Of a DNA stretch of 64,000 nucleotides, positions 9,035 through 17,184 are shown one piece after another. Positions within the stretch are counted from its first letter, which is position 1. Every line of letters starts with the position of its first letter. A program made the position numbers and the translations under genes. The DNA is from Paraburkholderia haematera (GTDB lineage: Bacteria > Pseudomonadota > Gammaproteobacteria > Burkholderiales > Burkholderiaceae). The DNA lies in assembly GCF_905220975.1 (NCBI RefSeq), contig NZ_CAJNBK010000006.1:62001-126000 (forward strand), read 5' to 3'. The notes below the pieces were generated by a model, which saw nothing but the letters and a program-made list of their open reading frames with translations, had not been told where the DNA came from and searched no databases.

Positions 9035-10519
9035 ATGATGAATGACTGGGCGGGCCTTCCCGCCACGTACGGCGACGTACTTCGCCGGGCGATGGATTCG
9101 CTTTTCCGTACGTTCGAAAACTTCAGCGAAGGCACGTTCATTGTCGACGCCGAGGCGCGCGTCGTCTGGATCAACAAGCGCTACGCGGCGCGCTTCGGTT
9201 TTTCGGATCCGGAGCAGGCGATCGGCCGGGATTGCGAAGAGGTGATTCCCAACAGCCTGATGCGCGAGGTCGTGAAGACCGGCAAACCGATTCTGCTCGA
9301 TATCCTCGAAACGGACCGCGAGCCGCTTGTTGTGACGCGGCTGCCGCTGAAAGACGATGCGGGCGAAACGGTCGGCGCGGTGGGTTTCGCGTTGTTCGAC
9401 GAGCTCAAGGCGCTGACGCCGCTTTTTTCCCACTATTCGCGTGTGCAGGAAGAGTTGATCGCGACGCGTCAGTCGCTAGCGCGGGCAAGACGGGCTAAAT
9501 ACACGTTCGGCAGTTTTGTCGGCACGAGCGCGGCCAGTCTCGAAGTGAAGCGCCAGGCCCGCCGCGCCGCGCAACTCGAGTCGCCGGTGCTGTTGCTCGG
9601 CGAAACCGGAACCGGCAAGGAACTGCTGGCGCACGCGATTCATGGCGGGTCGGCGCGGGCGAATCAGCCGCTCGTGACCGTCAACGTCGCGGCGATTCCG
9701 GACACCTTGCTCGAAGTCGAATTCTTCGGCGCCGCGCCTGGCGCTTATACCGGCGCCGACCGGAAGGGGCGTGTCGGCAAGTTCGAACTCGCGAACGGCG
9801 GTACGCTGTTTCTCGACGAAATCGGTGATATGCCGCTGCCTCTGCAGGGCAAGCTGCTGCGCGTGCTGCAGGACAAGGAGTTCGAACCGCTCGGCTCGAA
9901 CCGGATCGTGCGCGCAGACGTGCGGATCATCGCCGCGACCTCGGCCGACTTGCCGGCGCTGGTCGCGGCAGGGCGTTTCCGCGCGGATCTGTTCTATCGG
10001 CTGAACGTGCTGACGATCCAGGCGCCGCCGCTTCGCGAGCGCTCGTCCGATATCGAAGCGCTTGCCTACGCCATGCTTGAGGACCTGTCGTCGCAAGCGC
10101 GCGGCGCCAGTCACTTCGAATTGCAGGACGACGCGCTGCGGCTGCTGTGTTTGTATGCGTGGCCCGGCAATGTGCGCGAACTGCGCAACACGCTGGAGCG
10201 GGCGGTGATGCTGGCGGACAGCGAGCGAATCGATGCGCGTGCGCTGGCGCCGTTCATCGGTTCGGCGCATGGCGGGCATCGTTTGCATGGTTCCACGGTT
10301 TCCGACGCGCTCGCTTCAGGCGCGGCCTCAGTGGCCTCAGCGGAATCTGAGGCATCCGAGGCGATGTCGTGGAGCGACGCTATGGCCGCGTTCGAAAAGC
10401 GCTACCTGGGCGACGCCTTGCGCGCCAACGGCGGTCGCGTGATCGAGACAGCCATGCAGATCGGCATGGGCCGCGCGACGCTTTATAAGAAGATCGCGGC
10501 ATACGGCATCGAAGTGTGA
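9035..10519 (+). CDS. Sigma-54-dependent transcriptional activator (PAS, AAA+, Fis)
   Basis: A 494-residue enhancer-binding protein that drives sigma-54 RNA polymerase. An N-terminal PAS domain (~10-125; [23 protein letters not shown]) senses an unknown signal. The AAA+ domain has Walker A GETGTGKE at 189-196, Walker [12 protein letters not shown], and the sigma-54 contact loop at 236-241, which reads GAYTGA instead of GAFTGA. The C-terminal Fis-type helix-turn-helix ends [23 protein letters not shown]. The frame extends back to 8741, but 9035 is favoured because GGAG lies 11 bases before it and longer versions would run over the divergent promoter; 9014 is an alternative. It probably controls the adjacent GntP-type permease. 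Confidence 0.9.
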   Translation: MMNDWAGLPATYGDVLRRAMDSLFRTFENFSEGTFIVDAEARVVWINKRYAARFGFSDPEQAIGRDCEEVIPNSLMREVVKTGKPILLDILETDREPLVVTRLPLKDDAGETVGAVGFALFDELKALTPLFSHYSRVQEELIATRQSLARARRAKYTFGSFVGTSAASLEVKRQARRAAQLESPVLLLGETGTGKELLAHAIHGGSARANQPLVTVNVAAIPDTLLEVEFFGAAPGAYTGADRKGRVGKFELANGGTLFLDEIGDMPLPLQGKLLRVLQDKEFEPLGSNRIVRADVRIIAATSADLPALVAAGRFRADLFYRLNVLTIQAPPLRERSSDIEALAYAMLEDLSSQARGASHFELQDDALRLLCLYAWPGNVRELRNTLERAVMLADSERIDARALAPFIGSAHGGHRLHGSTVSDALASGAASVASAESEASEAMSWSDAMAAFEKRYLGDALRANGGRVIETAMQIGMGRATLYKKIAAYGIEV

Positions 10520-10606
10520 CAAAGTCCGGCGACATCGAATGACGCAGTGCAATGGCCGCGTGGCACAATCGCGTGATCGAAAAACAAGATGTGATCGGGG
10601 TTTCAA

Positions 10607-10867
10607 ATGAAACGCAGTCTCTTCTCTTTCGCGCGCGGTGCCTGTGCCGTGTTGGCGCTTCCCGCAATCGCCGTGTTGAGCGGTTGCAGCAGCAGTGCAC
10701 CGCTGTTTCTGTCGGACGGCCGCCTGACTACGCTGGTTCAATGTCCAGCGGGCTCCGACTCCTGCTCTCAGCAGGCAAACGCGGCTTGCGGCGGCGCCTT
10801 CGACGTCGTGCGCCAGTCCAGCGACAACGGCACGCTCAGTCTGATATACGCCTGCCGGGCGAAATGA
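10607..10867 (+). CDS. Small predicted lipoprotein
   Basis: An 86-residue protein with a basic N-terminus, a hydrophobic stretch and the lipobox LSGC, with Cys27 as the lipid-attached residue. The mature part has four more cysteines (QCPAGSDSCSQQANAACGG, YACRAK), suggesting two disulphides in the periplasm. The ATG at 10607 has a GGGG-type ribosome site. It follows the sigma-54 activator by 87 bases. Function unknown; small cysteine-rich lipoproteins of this kind are common in Burkholderia. Confidence 0.7.
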   Translation: MKRSLFSFARGACAVLALPAIAVLSGCSSSAPLFLSDGRLTTLVQCPAGSDSCSQQANAACGGAFDVVRQSSDNGTLSLIYACRAK

Positions 10868-11376
10868 CGTGACGCCAGCCAACGGCTGGCGTAACTGGAT
10901 TGAAAATTTCCTTCTTTGATCCCGCCGCCCTTGCGTGACGGCGGGCATCCCCCGCTCAGCGCGGATTCTGTTTGAACGGTCCAAACCCGGTCATACGACA
11001 AACCGATGTCGTGCAATATGCATATGACCGTCATAAATATCTGTCACTAATGCGCACTGGCGCAGCGGTTATGATGCGTATTGGATTTTCATCGAACTGC
11101 TTTCAGACGATTAATCATGCTGTTTGTACCGATAACACAGCGCTCCGGTTTTCTATTAATTCGGGTCGGTGCGGCAGCTAACGGAACGCGGGGATTCTTC
11201 TCAGTATTGTCATTGGGTCGGCTCAAAGATAAAACAAAATACGCAGATTTTGCCGGGTTGCGGCGGGGTGGATTAACGGTTTAAGAAAGATTTTCCGTTT
11301 GAATGGACTGGATGGTGTAATTGCGGCACGTTTTATGCTCTTTAAACGAGTTCAATGAGTAATTCCGGGGAAAGCA
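10868..11376. other. Intergenic region with two hairpins
   Basis: About 510 bases with lower GC than the surroundings from ~10970 onward. Near the left end is a perfect 9-bp hairpin ACGCCAGCC-AAC-GGCTGGCGT (10872-10892), and then CCCGCCG paired with CGGCGGG (10921-10945); the first could end the lipoprotein transcript though no T-run follows. Short frames such as 11081-11284 show no family features. Confidence 0.5.
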
Positions 11377-11580
11377 ATGAATCACCGTCAACTCGAAAAA
11401 GATATCGAACATCTTGAACATGTGATCTCGCATATCTCCGCTGAAGACCGTATCCCACTGTCCTATTGGCGCAACCGCATCGCTTCGGTGTCCGGGGCGG
11501 TGCTGGTGCCGGCGCAGGCCAATCGTGTCAAACGGCTCGATGCAGCCCTATCGGCACTAGAGCAGCGGCGAAAAGTGTGA
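11377..11580 (+). CDS. Small conserved hypothetical protein (67 aa)
   Basis: A 67-residue soluble, helix-rich protein (MNHRQLEKDIEHLEHVI at the start, ALSALEQRRKV at the end). The ATG at 11377 has a GGGGAAAG ribosome site. The helical ends suggest a short coiled coil. I recognise no named family; similar orphan proteins occur in Burkholderia. The low-GC leader suggests its own promoter. Confidence 0.6.
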   Translation: MNHRQLEKDIEHLEHVISHISAEDRIPLSYWRNRIASVSGAVLVPAQANRVKRLDAALSALEQRRKV

Positions 11581-11674
11581 CTGTCCACCGAGGGGAAGGT
11601 GACATGTACCGTCTGATCGGGTAACGTTTTCTGCAAAAATAAGGGAACGTGACACCTAAGGAATCAGGAGGAGC

Positions 11675-12874
11675 ATGCAACCTGCAGGGCTTTCAACTGC
11701 TCGACTGAAGGCGCTCACGAACGCCATGCAAGGCTATGTGGAGCGCGGCGAGGTGGCGGGCGTCGTTTTGCTGGTCTGGCGGCGCGGTGAAATCGGCTAT
11801 TTCGAGCCGTTCGGCCTGCGCGACGAAGCCGCCCAATTGCCCATGGAGCGCGACACACTGTTTCGCATCGCCTCGATGACCAAGCCGGTGACGAGTGCGG
11901 CGATTCTGATGCTCATCGAAGAGGACCGGCTCGCACTCGACACCCCGATCTCGTTGTGGCTGCCGGAGCTGGCGGCGCCATCCGTGCTGCGCGACCCGGC
12001 CGGCCCGCTCGACGAAACCGACCCGGCCCGAGTGCCGCTGACCGTGCTCGACCTGCTCACGCATCGCGCCGGCTACGCGTATCACTTTACCGCCACCGGT
12101 CCGTTGGCCGAGGCTTACGCGGCCGCTTTCAACGGAATCGAAGCGCGCGGCGATGCCAGCGCGTGGCTGAAGCGGATCGCCAGCTTGCCGTTGATGTTTC
12201 AACCCGGTTCGCGCTGGCACTACGGCATCGCAACCGATGTACTGGGCGTGCTGATCGAGCGCGTCAGCGGCATGCGGCTCGGCGATTTCTTCCGGACACG
12301 GATCTTCGAACCGCTCGGCATGCGCGACACCGCGTTCTGGGTGCATGACTCACAGCTCACGCGTTTGGCGACGGCGTATGGCGTCGAGCCGGGCACGCGG
12401 CGGCGTGTGGTCGAAGATCATCCGTCGGCGAGCCGCTGGGCGAATCCGGACCGGTTTCAGAGTGGCGGTGGCGGGCTTGTCTCGACGGCGCAGGACTATC
12501 TGCAGTTCGCGCAGCTGTTGTTAGGGCGTGGGCGCGTCGGTTCGATACGGTTGCTGTCGCATCGCTCGGTCGATCTGATGCGCTCGAATTTTCTGACCCG
12601 CGACCAGCGCCGCGTGCCGGCGTTCGGTCATGTGATGTGGGCGGGCCAAGGCTTTGGCCTCGGTTTGTCCATCGTCGACGATCCAGCCCAGCAGTTGCCG
12701 CTCGGCTATCGCTCGATAGGTTCGTTCGGTTGGCCAGGTGCCTATGGCACGAGCTGGTTCGCCGATCCGGTGGAGGACCTGATCGGTCTCATGCTGATTC
12801 AGCGGCGTGCGGTCGAACCCTTCCCAATGTCGGTCGATTTCGAACGCCGCGTGTACGATGCAATTGACGATTGA
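11675..12874 (+). CDS. Serine hydrolase of the beta-lactamase / esterase family VIII fold
   Basis: A 399-residue protein of the class C beta-lactamase-like superfamily. The nucleophile motif S-x-x-K is SMTK (Ser67, Lys70), and the second element has Tyr183 in WHYGIATDVLGVLIE. This arrangement is typical of family VIII esterases and related hydrolases rather than true beta-lactamases; the KTG-box position is replaced by a small-residue loop near WPGAYGTSWF. No signal peptide is seen, so it is probably cytoplasmic. AGGAGGA lies just before the ATG at 11675. Substrate unknown; ester or small-lactone cleavage is the likely chemistry. Confidence 0.85.
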   Translation: MQPAGLSTARLKALTNAMQGYVERGEVAGVVLLVWRRGEIGYFEPFGLRDEAAQLPMERDTLFRIASMTKPVTSAAILMLIEEDRLALDTPISLWLPELAAPSVLRDPAGPLDETDPARVPLTVLDLLTHRAGYAYHFTATGPLAEAYAAAFNGIEARGDASAWLKRIASLPLMFQPGSRWHYGIATDVLGVLIERVSGMRLGDFFRTRIFEPLGMRDTAFWVHDSQLTRLATAYGVEPGTRRRVVEDHPSASRWANPDRFQSGGGGLVSTAQDYLQFAQLLLGRGRVGSIRLLSHRSVDLMRSNFLTRDQRRVPAFGHVMWAGQGFGLGLSIVDDPAQQLPLGYRSIGSFGWPGAYGTSWFADPVEDLIGLMLIQRRAVEPFPMSVDFERRVYDAIDD

Positions 12875-13031
12875 GTGCATGGACCTCGGCAGTTAGGTGC
12901 GGGTTTGCCCTGCTTGGGCCGCCCTGCGCGGGTCGCTCTATCCGGCGCATTATTCGTCTGATAGTGTCCCCAAAGGGACTTCCTCCGGGGTGTCCGCGCT
13001 ACAGCTCGTCAAATCGATCGGAGTATCCGCC

Positions 13032-13322
13032 ATGCCATCGTACAAACAGTTGACCGCTCAACTCGAAAAGCTTCACAAGGAAGTCGCGGTGGCGCGCGAA
13101 AAAGAAATCGCGCAGGCGATCGCCGAGATCAAGCAGAAGGTCGCCGAATACGACCTGACAGCGGAAGAGCTGGGTTTCACAAGCAAGCGTCTGGCGGCAC
13201 GCAAAACGGCTTCGGTAGCCAAGTACCGCAACCCGAAAACCGGCGAGACGTGGAGCGGCCGTGGCCGCTCGCCTGGCTGGCTCGCGGGCAAGAATCGCGA
13301 ACGCTTTCTGATCGAAGTCTGA
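13032..13322 (+). CDS. H-NS family nucleoid-associated protein
   Basis: A 96-residue H-NS paralogue. The N-terminal half is a long charged helix for oligomerisation (LEKLHKEVAVAREKEIAQAI) with the usual EYDLTAEELGF linker. The C-terminal domain has YRNPKTGETWSGRGRSPGW, the Burkholderia BpH3/Bv3F-type DNA-binding motif that inserts into AT-rich minor grooves. A longer in-frame start at 12897 exists, but the ATG at 13032 gives the standard family length and start (MPSYKQL). H-NS proteins silence horizontally acquired and AT-rich genes; nearby AT-rich targets would include the fimbrial promoter region. Confidence 0.92.
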   Translation: MPSYKQLTAQLEKLHKEVAVAREKEIAQAIAEIKQKVAEYDLTAEELGFTSKRLAARKTASVAKYRNPKTGETWSGRGRSPGWLAGKNRERFLIEV

Positions 13323-13408
13323 AGTCGTTTCGCACATGGCGCTTGCGCTCGCAACGTGCCGATTTTTCTGAAGTGAAGTTGCATCGGGTTTTTCTCGCAC
13401 CGCTGAGA

Positions 13409-13430
13409 GGGTCCCGAAAACACTCACCTT
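13409..13430 (+). repeat. Direct repeat copy 1
   Basis: The motif is GGGTCCCGAAAAC, then A, then CTCACCTT. The second copy at 13756 differs only by G in place of that A. The first copy runs into GAGTGAG, so CTCAC can fold back on GTGAG. Confidence 0.75.
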
Positions 13431-13755
13431 TCGAGTGAGCTTGCAACGCGTGCCGTGAGTTTCGCGAAGCGCCTCGTGCCTGGATTCGTTGTTTCGGTGA
13501 GCCTGGTTTTGTCGGATGACGCACTGTGCGGTGCGATATCCGGGTTGTGCCTCGTACCCGCACGACTTCCCCGAAACTCGCGCGGGCCATTGCTGGCGGG
13601 CGTTCCCAGGCTATGCGAAACATCGTGCAGGCGGTCGTTCGGTTCTCACGCTGTCTATTCCGCCAACTTTGCCTCGATGCCGGATCTAGCGTAGCGGGTG
13701 CGTGAGCGGCCGTTGGTGTGTTCACCTTTCGCCACGATTTGAGGTTCGCAATCAC

Positions 13756-13777
13756 GGGTCCCGAAAACGCTCACCTT
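13756..13777 (+). repeat. Direct repeat copy 2
   Basis: Same 22-base motif as at 13409 with one substitution, 347 bases further on and about 180 bases before the Fae-family gene. Here it is flanked by the inverted repeat CGGGTCCC/GGGACCCG. Confidence 0.75.
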
Positions 13778-13958
13778 TGCGCTCTTCCGCGTGCGGGACC
13801 CGATACGCCGCCTCATTGCCCTCTAATCGCGACCCAAGGCGCTCGGGGCAAACCCGGAGATGAGTTCCTCTCATACCCCGGATCAAAACTCATCGATACA
13901 GGGCCGCGAAGACCGGACAGCACAATCGATCATCTACTCACCTCCTGACGGAAAGACC

Positions 13959-14483
13959 ATGAGCGTATCGACGGACAAGCAACTCTATATCGGCGAAGGA
14001 TTTGAAGGCCCCGGCGTCAACCTCGCGCACATCAACGTACTCGTCGGCCCGCGCAACGGGCCTGCGGGCCAGGCTTTCGCCACCGCATTGGCGACGCCTT
14101 CCGCGGGGCATGCGCCGTTCGTCGTGATCGCGAGGCCGGGTGTGCCGACCAAGCCGTTGACGCTGTACGTGAACAAGGCGCAGATCGGCAGCGACTTCCA
14201 CGGCAACGCAACGTGGGGCGCATCGCAGGCCGGCATCGCCAAGGCGGTGGCCGAGTCGCTCGAGAACGGCACGCTGCCGCCGGAAGCGGAAAACGATTGG
14301 GTGGTGGTGTCGGCGAACTGGGTCAATCCGGGTACCGACGATCTCGACGCTGTCTTCGAGAACAACTACCGCGCGTGTAAGAACGCGATCCTCGCGGCGA
14401 TGAAGGACCTCCCGCATCGCGATGAAGTGTTTGCCGCCGCGCGCGAGGTATCGAATCCGTTCTACACCCCCAAACAACGTTAA
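13959..14483 (+). CDS. Formaldehyde-activating enzyme (Fae) family protein
   Basis: A 174-residue Fae-family protein. In methylotrophs Fae condenses formaldehyde with tetrahydromethanopterin. The family core is visible: GEGFEGPGVNLAHINVLVG with the expected catalytic histidine at position 24, GPRNGPAGQAFATALA, KPLTLYVNKAQI, GASQAGIAKAVAESLENG and a C-terminal NNYRACKNAILAAM. The length matches the family. The ATG at 13959 is preceded by a weak AAAGA site; the frame is open back to 13860. No tetrahydromethanopterin-pathway gene is nearby; it heads a putative operon with an aldo/keto reductase, an aldehyde dehydrogenase and a transporter. It may therefore act on another carbonyl compound; that is inference. 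Confidence 0.85.
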   Translation: MSVSTDKQLYIGEGFEGPGVNLAHINVLVGPRNGPAGQAFATALATPSAGHAPFVVIARPGVPTKPLTLYVNKAQIGSDFHGNATWGASQAGIAKAVAESLENGTLPPEAENDWVVVSANWVNPGTDDLDAVFENNYRACKNAILAAMKDLPHRDEVFAAAREVSNPFYTPKQR

Positions 14484-14563
14484 TCACGCAACGCGGTTGG
14501 CGCGCCGTGCGTGCCGCGCGACCGCTTGCGTAACTGAATGCGCTCAGGAAGGAGACAAGCACT

Positions 14564-15601
14564 ATGGAATACATTCGCCTTGGCCACTCGGGCCTGAAGG
14601 TTTCGCGGCTGTGCCTCGGCACGATGAATATGGGCACACCGCAATGGAAGCCGTGGATTTTCGACGAAGCGCAGAGCGAGCCGATCGTGCGCCACGCGCT
14701 GGAAGCCGGCGTCAATTTCATTGACCTCGCCGATTTCTATTCGACCGGCGTGAATGAAGAAGTCGTCGGTCGCATTCTGAAGCGCATTGCGCGCCGTGAG
14801 GAAATCGTCGTGACGACCAAGGTCGGTTATGACATGGGCACGTATCAGAACGCCGGCGGCCATTCGCGCAAGCACGTCATGGATGGCATCGACGCGTCGC
14901 TTAAACGTCTCGGCATGGATTACGTCGATATTTACATGCTGCATTTCTTCGACGTGAATACGCCCGTTGAGGAAACCATGGGCGCGTTGAACGATATCGT
15001 GCGCGCGGGCAAGGCTCGCTACATCGGCGTATCGACAATGTACACCTGGCAGTTCGCCAAAATCATGCAAGTGTGCGAACGCAACGGCTGGCACAAGCCG
15101 ATCAACATGCAGTTGCAATTGAACCTTGCGTACCGCGAGGAAGAGCGCGAAATGATTCCATATTGCCAGGATCAGGGCGTCGGCGTGTCGGTGTTCAGTC
15201 CGCTGGCGCGCGGTCTTCTGACCTGCGATCCGAACTCCACGCGCAATCAGACCGATTTCTTCACGGCGCAAATGTACGGCGATACGGCGTCGCGCGAGAT
15301 TGCCGCGTCGGTGGCGCGCGTGGCGGCGCGGCGCGGGGTGTCGGCTGCGCAGATTGCGCAGGCGTGGGTGCTGAATCATGGCGGCGTTGCCAGCATGCTG
15401 GTCGGCGCGGACACGCCCGCGCAATTCGACAGCGCGCTCGCCGCGCTCGGCACGAAGCTCAGTGAAGACGAACTGTTCGAACTCGAACGCAATTACACCC
15501 CGTGCGATCTGATCAACGACTACACCGCAGGCAAGCGCATCGCCCGCGAAGCGCGACTTGCGCAAGGCGTATTCGCCGGGAACATGGAGAAGGCAGCATG
15601 A
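14564..15601 (+). CDS. Aldo/keto reductase
   Basis: A 345-residue NAD(P)H-dependent oxidoreductase of the AKR superfamily, TIM-barrel fold. The catalytic tetrad is visible: Asp54 and Tyr59 (FIDLADFYS), Lys86 (VVTTKVGYD) and His127 (MLHFFD). The start has AAGGAG at good distance. The stop codon overlaps the start of the next gene (ATGA at 15598-15601), so it is co-translated with the aldehyde dehydrogenase. The pairing of a reductase and a dehydrogenase suggests conversion of an aldehyde or keto-sugar-like compound that the neighbouring transporter imports. The exact substrate cannot be read from the sequence. Confidence 0.9.
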   Translation: MEYIRLGHSGLKVSRLCLGTMNMGTPQWKPWIFDEAQSEPIVRHALEAGVNFIDLADFYSTGVNEEVVGRILKRIARREEIVVTTKVGYDMGTYQNAGGHSRKHVMDGIDASLKRLGMDYVDIYMLHFFDVNTPVEETMGALNDIVRAGKARYIGVSTMYTWQFAKIMQVCERNGWHKPINMQLQLNLAYREEEREMIPYCQDQGVGVSVFSPLARGLLTCDPNSTRNQTDFFTAQMYGDTASREIAASVARVAARRGVSAAQIAQAWVLNHGGVASMLVGADTPAQFDSALAALGTKLSEDELFELERNYTPCDLINDYTAGKRIAREARLAQGVFAGNMEKAA

Positions 15602-17037
15602 ACGAGTTTCTTCGCACAGGGCATTACATTGCCGGCGAATGGTATGGAAGCGCGAGCAGTTACCCTGTTCTGAATCCGGCGACGGGAGAGGTCATCGCGC
15701 AGGTCGCGAAAGGCGGCTCGGCGGAAACGACGCAAGCCATCGAAGCGGCCGAACGTGCCTTTCCGGCATGGCGGAAGCTGACCGCCAAGGAGCGCGGCGC
15801 GCGCGTTAAACGCTGGGGCGAATTGATGCTCGAGAACCGCGACGCGCTCGCTGAACTGCTGACGCTCGAGCAAGGCAAGCCGCTTGCCGAAGCGCGCGGC
15901 GAAGTGGGCTATGCGGCGAGCTTCTTCGAATGGTTCGCCGAGGAAGCGAAGCGCAGCTATGGCGACGTGATCCCGAGCCCGAATCCGAACGCGAAGATTA
16001 TCGTGACGCGCGAGCCGGTCGGCGTGGTCGCGGCCATCACGCCGTGGAATTTCCCGCTCGCCATGATCACGCGCAAGGCCGGTCCGGCGCTCGCTGCGGG
16101 TTGCACGATGGTGCTCAAGCCTTCCGAAGAAACGCCGTTGTCCGCCCTTGCATTGGCGGTGCTGGCGGAACAGGCCGGCATCCCGCCAGGCGTGTTCAAC
16201 ATCGTCTCCGGTGATGCGGTGGCGATCGGCGGCGTGATGACGGAATCGGACGTGGTGCGCAAGCTCTCGTTCACCGGCTCTACGCGCGTCGGCAAGCTGC
16301 TCGCGAAGCAGTCGGCGGATACGCTGAAGAAGCTGTCTCTGGAGCTTGGCGGAAACGCACCATTCATCGTGTTTGACGATGCGGATCTCGACGCCGCCGT
16401 GCAGGGTGCAATGGCTTCGAAGTTTCGCAACACCGGGCAGACCTGTGTGTGCGTGAACCGTTTTTACGTGCAGGACGGAATTTACGATGCGTTCACGCAG
16501 GCACTGACACAGGCCGTACGGAAAATGCGCGTCGGTAATGCACTGCAAGGCGAGGTTGAGCAAGGTCCGCTGATCAACCAGGCGGCGCTGAAGAAGGTGG
16601 AAACGCACGTCGCCGACGCGCTGCAAAAGGGCGCGAAGGTATTGACCGGCGGAAAGCCGCACGCGCTCGGCGGCACGTTCTATGAGCCGACTGTGCTGGC
16701 CGATGCGTCGAAGTCGATGCTGATCGCGGAGGAAGAAACCTTCGGCCCGGTGGCAGCCTGTTTCCGCTTCAAGTCCGAAGAGGAGGCCATTGCCGCGGCC
16801 AACGACACGCCGTTCGGCCTTTCCGCGTATTTCTACACGCGTGACCTGGCCCGCGCATGGCGCGTTGCCGAGGCGCTGGAGAGCGGCATGGTCGGCATCA
16901 ATGAGGGCATTGTGTCGACCGAAGTCGCGCCGTTCGGCGGCGTCAAACAATCGGGTCTTGGCCGCGAAGGCTCGAAGTACGGGCTCGATGAATACACCGA
17001 ACTGAAGTACATGATGATGGGCGGCCTCGGCCGCTAG
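15598..17037 (+). CDS. NAD(P)-dependent succinate-semialdehyde-type dehydrogenase
   Basis: A 479-residue aldehyde dehydrogenase of the GabD class. The key residues are in place: Asn151 in TPWNFPLAMITRK, general base Glu249 in LSLELGGNAPF, and nucleophile Cys283 in NTGQTCVC. The double cysteine VCV after it is usual in GabD-type enzymes. The start at 15598 overlaps the previous stop, and the N-terminus MNEFLRTGHYIAGEW is typical. It oxidises an aldehyde to the acid in the cytoplasm; succinate semialdehyde is the default family assignment, but the operon partner (Fae-family protein) argues for keeping the substrate open. Confidence 0.92.
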   Translation: MNEFLRTGHYIAGEWYGSASSYPVLNPATGEVIAQVAKGGSAETTQAIEAAERAFPAWRKLTAKERGARVKRWGELMLENRDALAELLTLEQGKPLAEARGEVGYAASFFEWFAEEAKRSYGDVIPSPNPNAKIIVTREPVGVVAAITPWNFPLAMITRKAGPALAAGCTMVLKPSEETPLSALALAVLAEQAGIPPGVFNIVSGDAVAIGGVMTESDVVRKLSFTGSTRVGKLLAKQSADTLKKLSLELGGNAPFIVFDDADLDAAVQGAMASKFRNTGQTCVCVNRFYVQDGIYDAFTQALTQAVRKMRVGNALQGEVEQGPLINQAALKKVETHVADALQKGAKVLTGGKPHALGGTFYEPTVLADASKSMLIAEEETFGPVAACFRFKSEEEAIAAANDTPFGLSAYFYTRDLARAWRVAEALESGMVGINEGIVSTEVAPFGGVKQSGLGREGSKYGLDEYTELKYMMMGGLGR

Positions 17038-17184
17038 CCTTCGCATCGAGCGTTTACGCGTCCGCTTCATGCCGCACGTGCAAGAGGCGGACGATGCAGC
17101 CCTGCTGCCCTGTGTCTCCGAAGCCGGCCAAACGCCAGTCACACGCCGGCCATGCAGGGTCGCCCACACAATGAAGGAGACAGC

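Larger units (their letters stand above)
13323..13958. other. Long intergenic region with repeated motif upstream of the Fae-family operon
   Basis: About 640 bases with no supported gene; frames on both strands here lack family features. It holds two copies of a 22-base motif (13409-13430 and 13756-13777), a third partial copy near 13721, a CTCAC/GTGAG hairpin right after the first copy, and an 8-bp inverted repeat CGGGTCCC/GGGACCCG (13755-13802). Confidence 0.55.

Noticed and set aside
11081..11284. 67-codon plus-strand frame in the low-GC gap
   Set aside because: No ribosome site or family features; low-GC DNA here also breaks codon-use expectations.
13177..13755. 192-codon minus-strand frame across the repeat region
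   Set aside because: Overlaps the H-NS gene, is Arg/Ser/Thr-rich with no conserved pieces, and would read through both repeat copies.
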